Below are positions 7,201 through 9,484 of a DNA stretch of 9,484 nt, one piece after another. The notes beneath the pieces were generated by a model. The model was not told the origin of the DNA and did not search any database. It saw nothing but the letters and a program-made list of their open reading frames with translations. Numbering within the stretch: position 1 is the first letter of the stretch; the number at the start of each line of letters is the position of its first letter. The position numbers and the translations under genes are program-made. The DNA comes from Candidatus Woesearchaeota archaeon (GTDB lineage: Archaea > Nanobdellota > Nanobdellia > Woesearchaeales > UBA12501), in assembly GCA_014729495.1 (NCBI GenBank), contig WJJV01000034.1:1-9484 (forward strand), read 5' to 3'.

Positions 7201-8327
7201 TTGATTCTGCTGATAAGGATGTTGGAAGCATTGCTGACGGAAGCAATGACTTCTCATTATGGCTTATTGATCTTCCAGATGCTGGCGTGAGGAACTGGAC
7301 AATGTATGTTGAGCAGCCTGAGAGCGATACCTGCGCCAATGTTGCTGCTTCTTATTCAGGTACATGCTATAATGACACTGATGACTACCTGCAGTCCAAT
7401 GGTGCCAGCATGAACTATACTGTGCTGGATGTGAGCAGTGATATGAGCATTATTTCAGACACTCAGGATCCTGCTTATCTGAGGTTTTCCAATTACAGCC
7501 TACAGGCACATTATCCTATTGAGGTCAGTGTCAGCAATAATTGGGCGAATATAACAGGCAATACAGTGCTTGTTGATGATAGAGATAACTATTACTCTAT
7601 GAAAATATCTGGCAGTGAAGGCTATGGAGGCTACAGGACATCATTATGGCTGAATAACTTCTACAGTTCATTGCCTGTGAATGTCTCTGGAGAGACCTAT
7701 TTCTGCTTCAATGGAATAGGCAATTATTACTGGGAGAATCTCAGCGTTCCTGCAGGTGACTGCGGAAAGGTTAACTTTACTATTCCTGTTGAAAATGAGG
7801 AATATGGTGGATTGCTGAATGTGACCTGGCAGGAGCAGAACAGCAATAACCTGATCAATTATTCATTGTTCTATTCCAATAACTCTGTTGATTATTATTT
7901 CATCAATGCAACAACTAATCTGAATTATGCCTGGACTGTTCCAGGAGACAGTGCAGGAACAAATATCACCTTGAAGATAGTCCCTTTTGACAGCCTGTAC
8001 AATGCAACAAATGTTTTTGTGAGTTTTCTGAAAGGAGAGGTTGATGTGTTCAGTCTTTCAATGCTGTATAATTCATCTGTGTATACTATCTTTGAGTTCT
8101 TTGTGAGAAACATTGATACTTCAAATCATTCAATATCCTGGCTGTTTGCACCAGGCTCAGGAGAGGAGAATATAAGCTCAGATGAGGCCATAAACCTGAC
8201 TGCCAGAGAGGATGTGATGATATTCATAGAGAGGAACTACTCAAGCACAGGCCAGTATAATGTGACTGCAATGGCTAATACTAGCCTGAGTGAGGATGAG
8301 GAAATTTTAGGGGTTGTGATATCATGA
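4212..8327 (+). CDS. Large secreted multidomain surface glycoprotein (DNRLRE plus beta-helix), 1371 aa
   Basis: The start is TTG; no ATG or GTG lies between it and the signal peptide. Residues 15-30 are hydrophobic, with a likely cleavage near A34. In order there follow an all-beta N-terminal region (about 36-300) with LCTKW at 82 and CC at 106-107; a second beta region (about 310-455); a C-x2-CC cluster (462-466); a DNRLRE/CBM96-like domain (about 500-697) with the NYGG motif at 518 and W592/W599 in the LESEVTWN signature; a right-handed beta-helix of NosD/pectate-lyase type (about 711-965); a fibronectin/Ig-like segment (about 1187-1275); and a CARDB-like C-terminal domain (1277-1371). By hand count it holds about 50 N-x-S/T sequons, so heavy N-glycosylation is likely. 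No C-terminal membrane helix or sorting signal is visible, so attachment would be by the uncleaved signal anchor or by partners. Adhesion or polysaccharide binding is plausible but unproven. The gene overlaps the next by ATGA. Confidence 0.85.
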   Translation: MGVIIIVSKIGDSSILSLILIIALLSITVAGTDAERSISIDLVYNPGTQWDSNNDGLEVADGVIDFTVEGTSFSWDAEESKLCTKWVVYSFDNDSSTRACFGSADCCALMDLSPASLNWDDPLELYIGRFGAGIMNNVTSQVLYADYSLDAENPFSELYHSDYSSLMADFSLVPKIDFDRNIICENCSGKSIPPLTNFVMLVTAVANTHLDGTFADYFPSSFSLLDSGGGSAVINDNVSSIEWDVSGTSFSRNYTLISPEQGNYSFYSVLGDDTGNSLMVSVGSADEPECMIGDVRFIEDDVDVNGNLATLEKDGLRITFNGIDSEMRDFPELKEGVLSVPSSIIVDNATVMIPHCGVSPVMTKPRLYIREDGGKFAEAEPYCLNKTIERKSNVTLKGVCDKENDPLCLNVNDSIMEVVEDETVVDREHCFNDIKITSTGYEFSVEHFTDYYVGEGQDFSDCLTCCLEWVNGTSDSCVINAPGSYSIDDAVDEDITVDIIGEERSEDAILIDANPDSNYGGNGHFIHTGFDYHETVPRILREVFRLSDNVFDNDVLRNGTISGADIYFDIYQEYMTNNRTLRLYRIADSNDWLESEVTWNDTQDSIDWAGEDGCNVSGTDYVAWQAGDPYINITSSDSGWKNSSFPPGWIIEWQNGSVDNNGFLMKMDGDDSETVDNFIMFYSTEMANAPYISVDITGLDLEAREEYSFTGDAIVINSGDVVLDCNNVRLAGDGDEDDEGIYYRRHGGNITVRNCDVLGFESNYHFDFWSDTDQNLTIEDSLSSDGAGVDYFGYVRVIMSNFTAINSKGLYLSQDDSDHGLFEDVSLINCSAGIGDGYCMYIEYADNNIFRRFNVTTSLNSSLLGAVKITSSAEGNTFEDSYIRANELTGLYADSYNNLIMNTTVEDSKVCMQINTATVSVANNTLMNCTLQALDYSSGAVGNAGINISDNIILNSGNGTRITSFMASNSTYSYEGVDFDGYYPAMYSSDFGTSVTIDSADKDVGSIADGSNDFSLWLIDLPDAGVRNWTMYVEQPESDTCANVAASYSGTCYNDTDDYLQSNGASMNYTVLDVSSDMSIISDTQDPAYLRFSNYSLQAHYPIEVSVSNNWANITGNTVLVDDRDNYYSMKISGSEGYGGYRTSLWLNNFYSSLPVNVSGETYFCFNGIGNYYWENLSVPAGDCGKVNFTIPVENEEYGGLLNVTWQEQNSNNLINYSLFYSNNSVDYYFINATTNLNYAWTVPGDSAGTNITLKIVPFDSLYNATNVFVSFLKGEVDVFSLSMLYNSSVYTIFEFFVRNIDTSNHSISWLFAPGSGEENISSDEAINLTAREDVMIFIERNYSSTGQYNVTAMANTSLSEDEEILGVVIS

Positions 8328-9427
8328 GGAAGACCTTTCTTATTCCGGTCTTGATGATATTAATGATAATTCCTAGTGTTTATGCAGCCACTATTGTTTT
8401 TGAAGATGATTACAATTATAACAATGGGGGCACATACAGTGATGGTATTGTATGGAGTGGTGGCAGCATGAGTGTTTCTGTTCCTGATTTCCCTGCCGGC
8501 ACTCAGGTCGCTTGCTGGGGATGGAATACTAATGGAGTATACACTCATTGCTATGGTTATGCTCATCATCTTGAATCCTGCATGAAGAAATCTGGATTTC
8601 TTAAGGAGATCTGTGAGACAGATATAGGTGAATGTATTGAAAGCACTGTAGATTCACCAAATACTATGGAGACAGGTTCTGTTGGAGACAGTTGGTATAA
8701 TTATGTTTATGTTAAGTATTATAGGAACTGTGATAGCAGTTTTAGCTGGGGATATGCCTCAAACAGTCCAGCATTGCATAAGATTATAAAATCCAGAAGT
8801 TATAGATGTGTGGGGTCTGCTGATTATGATGACTCATATTATGCTGGAAAATATCCTTTCTGGTTTGATACCCATAGTTGTAATTCAACTAGCTATTGCA
8901 ATCAGTCAATTCCTCAGAGTCAGTTAAGTTTTGGTGTTAATGGAGATTCAATGCCATCACGTAATCCTTGCAGTCCATTATGCGGAAACAAAGTATGCAA
9001 TTCTGGAGAGGAAGGCTCATGTTATCAGGACTGTGAACCATATTTCAGCGCTTACAATGTTAAGCCAGGCAAAGAGATAGTATATCCTGGAGAAACAATC
9101 ACTTTTAAGGCATATTTCAGGAATTATGGCTTTCAAGGCCATGCTGACATTTTTGGGGTGCCTGTAGACAAAAACCATATTCAGTATAAGCTTGATCCAG
9201 AAACAACAGACACTCTTAATAAGTACGGCACTGGAAGCGTGACTCTCAGCTGGACTGTTCCCCTAACAGCAACACCCGGAGAATACAACTTTAGGGTAGA
9301 GCCCCAGAATTACTGCGCTGGCACATGCTCACAATATCCAGACAAAATAGAATTCGCAACACTGTTCGAAATAGGCCAGCCACCGGATATAGAAGTAAAT
9401 CCAACAGCATTGATATTCAATATATGA
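8324..9427 (+). CDS. Secreted cysteine-rich protein with CARDB-like domain, 367 aa, probably cut short by a frameshift
   Basis: The ATG overlaps the TGA of the large surface gene (ATGA), so translation is probably coupled. Residues 1-21 are a clear signal peptide (charged MRK, hydrophobic core, cleavage after VYA). Residues 22-215 form a Cys-, Tyr- and Trp-rich domain I cannot assign. CGNKVCNSGEEGSCYQDC (220-237; C220, C225, C233, C237) is the short disulfide motif often placed before Ig-like domains in archaeal surface proteins. Residues about 240-350 read as a CARDB/APHP-like beta-sandwich. Mature cysteines total 16, an even number consistent with extracytoplasmic disulfides. Only two N-glycosylation sequons are seen, unlike the neighbour. 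The end, DIEVNPTALIFNI, is the opening strand of another Ig-like domain that breaks off at the TGA. Its continuation is visible in the +1 frame, so the protein is probably longer. Confidence 0.75.
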   Translation: MRKTFLIPVLMILMIIPSVYAATIVFEDDYNYNNGGTYSDGIVWSGGSMSVSVPDFPAGTQVACWGWNTNGVYTHCYGYAHHLESCMKKSGFLKEICETDIGECIESTVDSPNTMETGSVGDSWYNYVYVKYYRNCDSSFSWGYASNSPALHKIIKSRSYRCVGSADYDDSYYAGKYPFWFDTHSCNSTSYCNQSIPQSQLSFGVNGDSMPSRNPCSPLCGNKVCNSGEEGSCYQDCEPYFSAYNVKPGKEIVYPGETITFKAYFRNYGFQGHADIFGVPVDKNHIQYKLDPETTDTLNKYGTGSVTLSWTVPLTATPGEYNFRVEPQNYCAGTCSQYPDKIEFATLFEIGQPPDIEVNPTALIFNI

Positions 9428-9434
9428 GGAAAGA

Positions 9435-9484
9435 ATGGAACAAATAAACATTAGCACAATCGTCCAGAACAAGGGAGAGGATTC
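9435..9484 (+). CDS. Continuation of the Ig-like domain in a shifted frame, or start of a new gene (partial)
   Basis: This frame is open from upstream of base 9423 to the window end. From the ATG at 9435 it reads MEQINISTIVQNKGED, typical of the second and third strands of CARDB/Ig-like domains (hydrophobic alternation, then N-K-G-E). It has no signal peptide and no full first strand. The missing first strand is the end of the gene at 8324-9427. The simplest reading is one protein interrupted by a frameshift just before. A separate gene starting at ATG 9435 is the alternative. The 3' end lies outside the window. Confidence 0.45.
   Translation, partial: MEQINISTIVQNKGED

Overview
The window looks like a piece of an archaeal chromosome, most likely from a small-genome lineage such as the DPANN group (Woesearchaeota/Pacearchaeota-like). 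This is inferred from four things. TATA boxes sit 25-30 bases upstream of leaderless starts. Other starts carry AGGTGA/GGAGG-type ribosome binding sites. Arginine is almost always AGG/AGA. The secreted proteins combine archaeal-style beta-helix, DNRLRE and CARDB-like domains with many N-glycosylation sequons. The lineage is not proven from this window alone. All genes are on the + strand. I see no tRNA, rRNA, CRISPR array or mobile element.

Bases 1-3969 hold a metabolic cluster: a full-length, single-chain transketolase; two tiny cysteine-rich proteins of 29 and 45 residues; a 6-phosphogluconolactonase; and an NAD(P)H-hydrate epimerase with a long acidic tail. Transketolase and the lactonase belong to the non-oxidative and oxidative arms of the pentose phosphate pathway. 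The epimerase repairs damaged NAD(P)H, so the set is coherent as sugar-phosphate and NADPH metabolism. The two mini-proteins are related to each other and look metal-binding.

Bases 3970-4211 are an AT-rich intergenic region with several TATA-like elements and a possible 39-codon ORF. That ORF carries an acidic D-x-DD...PF motif resembling the end of the epimerase tail.

Bases 4212-9484 hold an exported surface module: a 1371-residue multidomain protein with about 50 N-glycosylation sequons, coupled by an ATGA overlap to a second, cysteine-rich exported protein. The second gene stops inside what reads as the first strand of a further Ig-like domain. The domain sequence resumes in another frame a few bases on and runs off the window, so a frameshift (real, programmed or a sequencing error) lies at about 9419-9427.

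The most interesting items are the paired cysteine-rich mini-proteins inside a pentose-phosphate cluster, the acidic tail of the epimerase with its echo downstream, the frameshift in the second surface gene, and the DNRLRE domain apparently nested in a beta-helix in the large surface protein.
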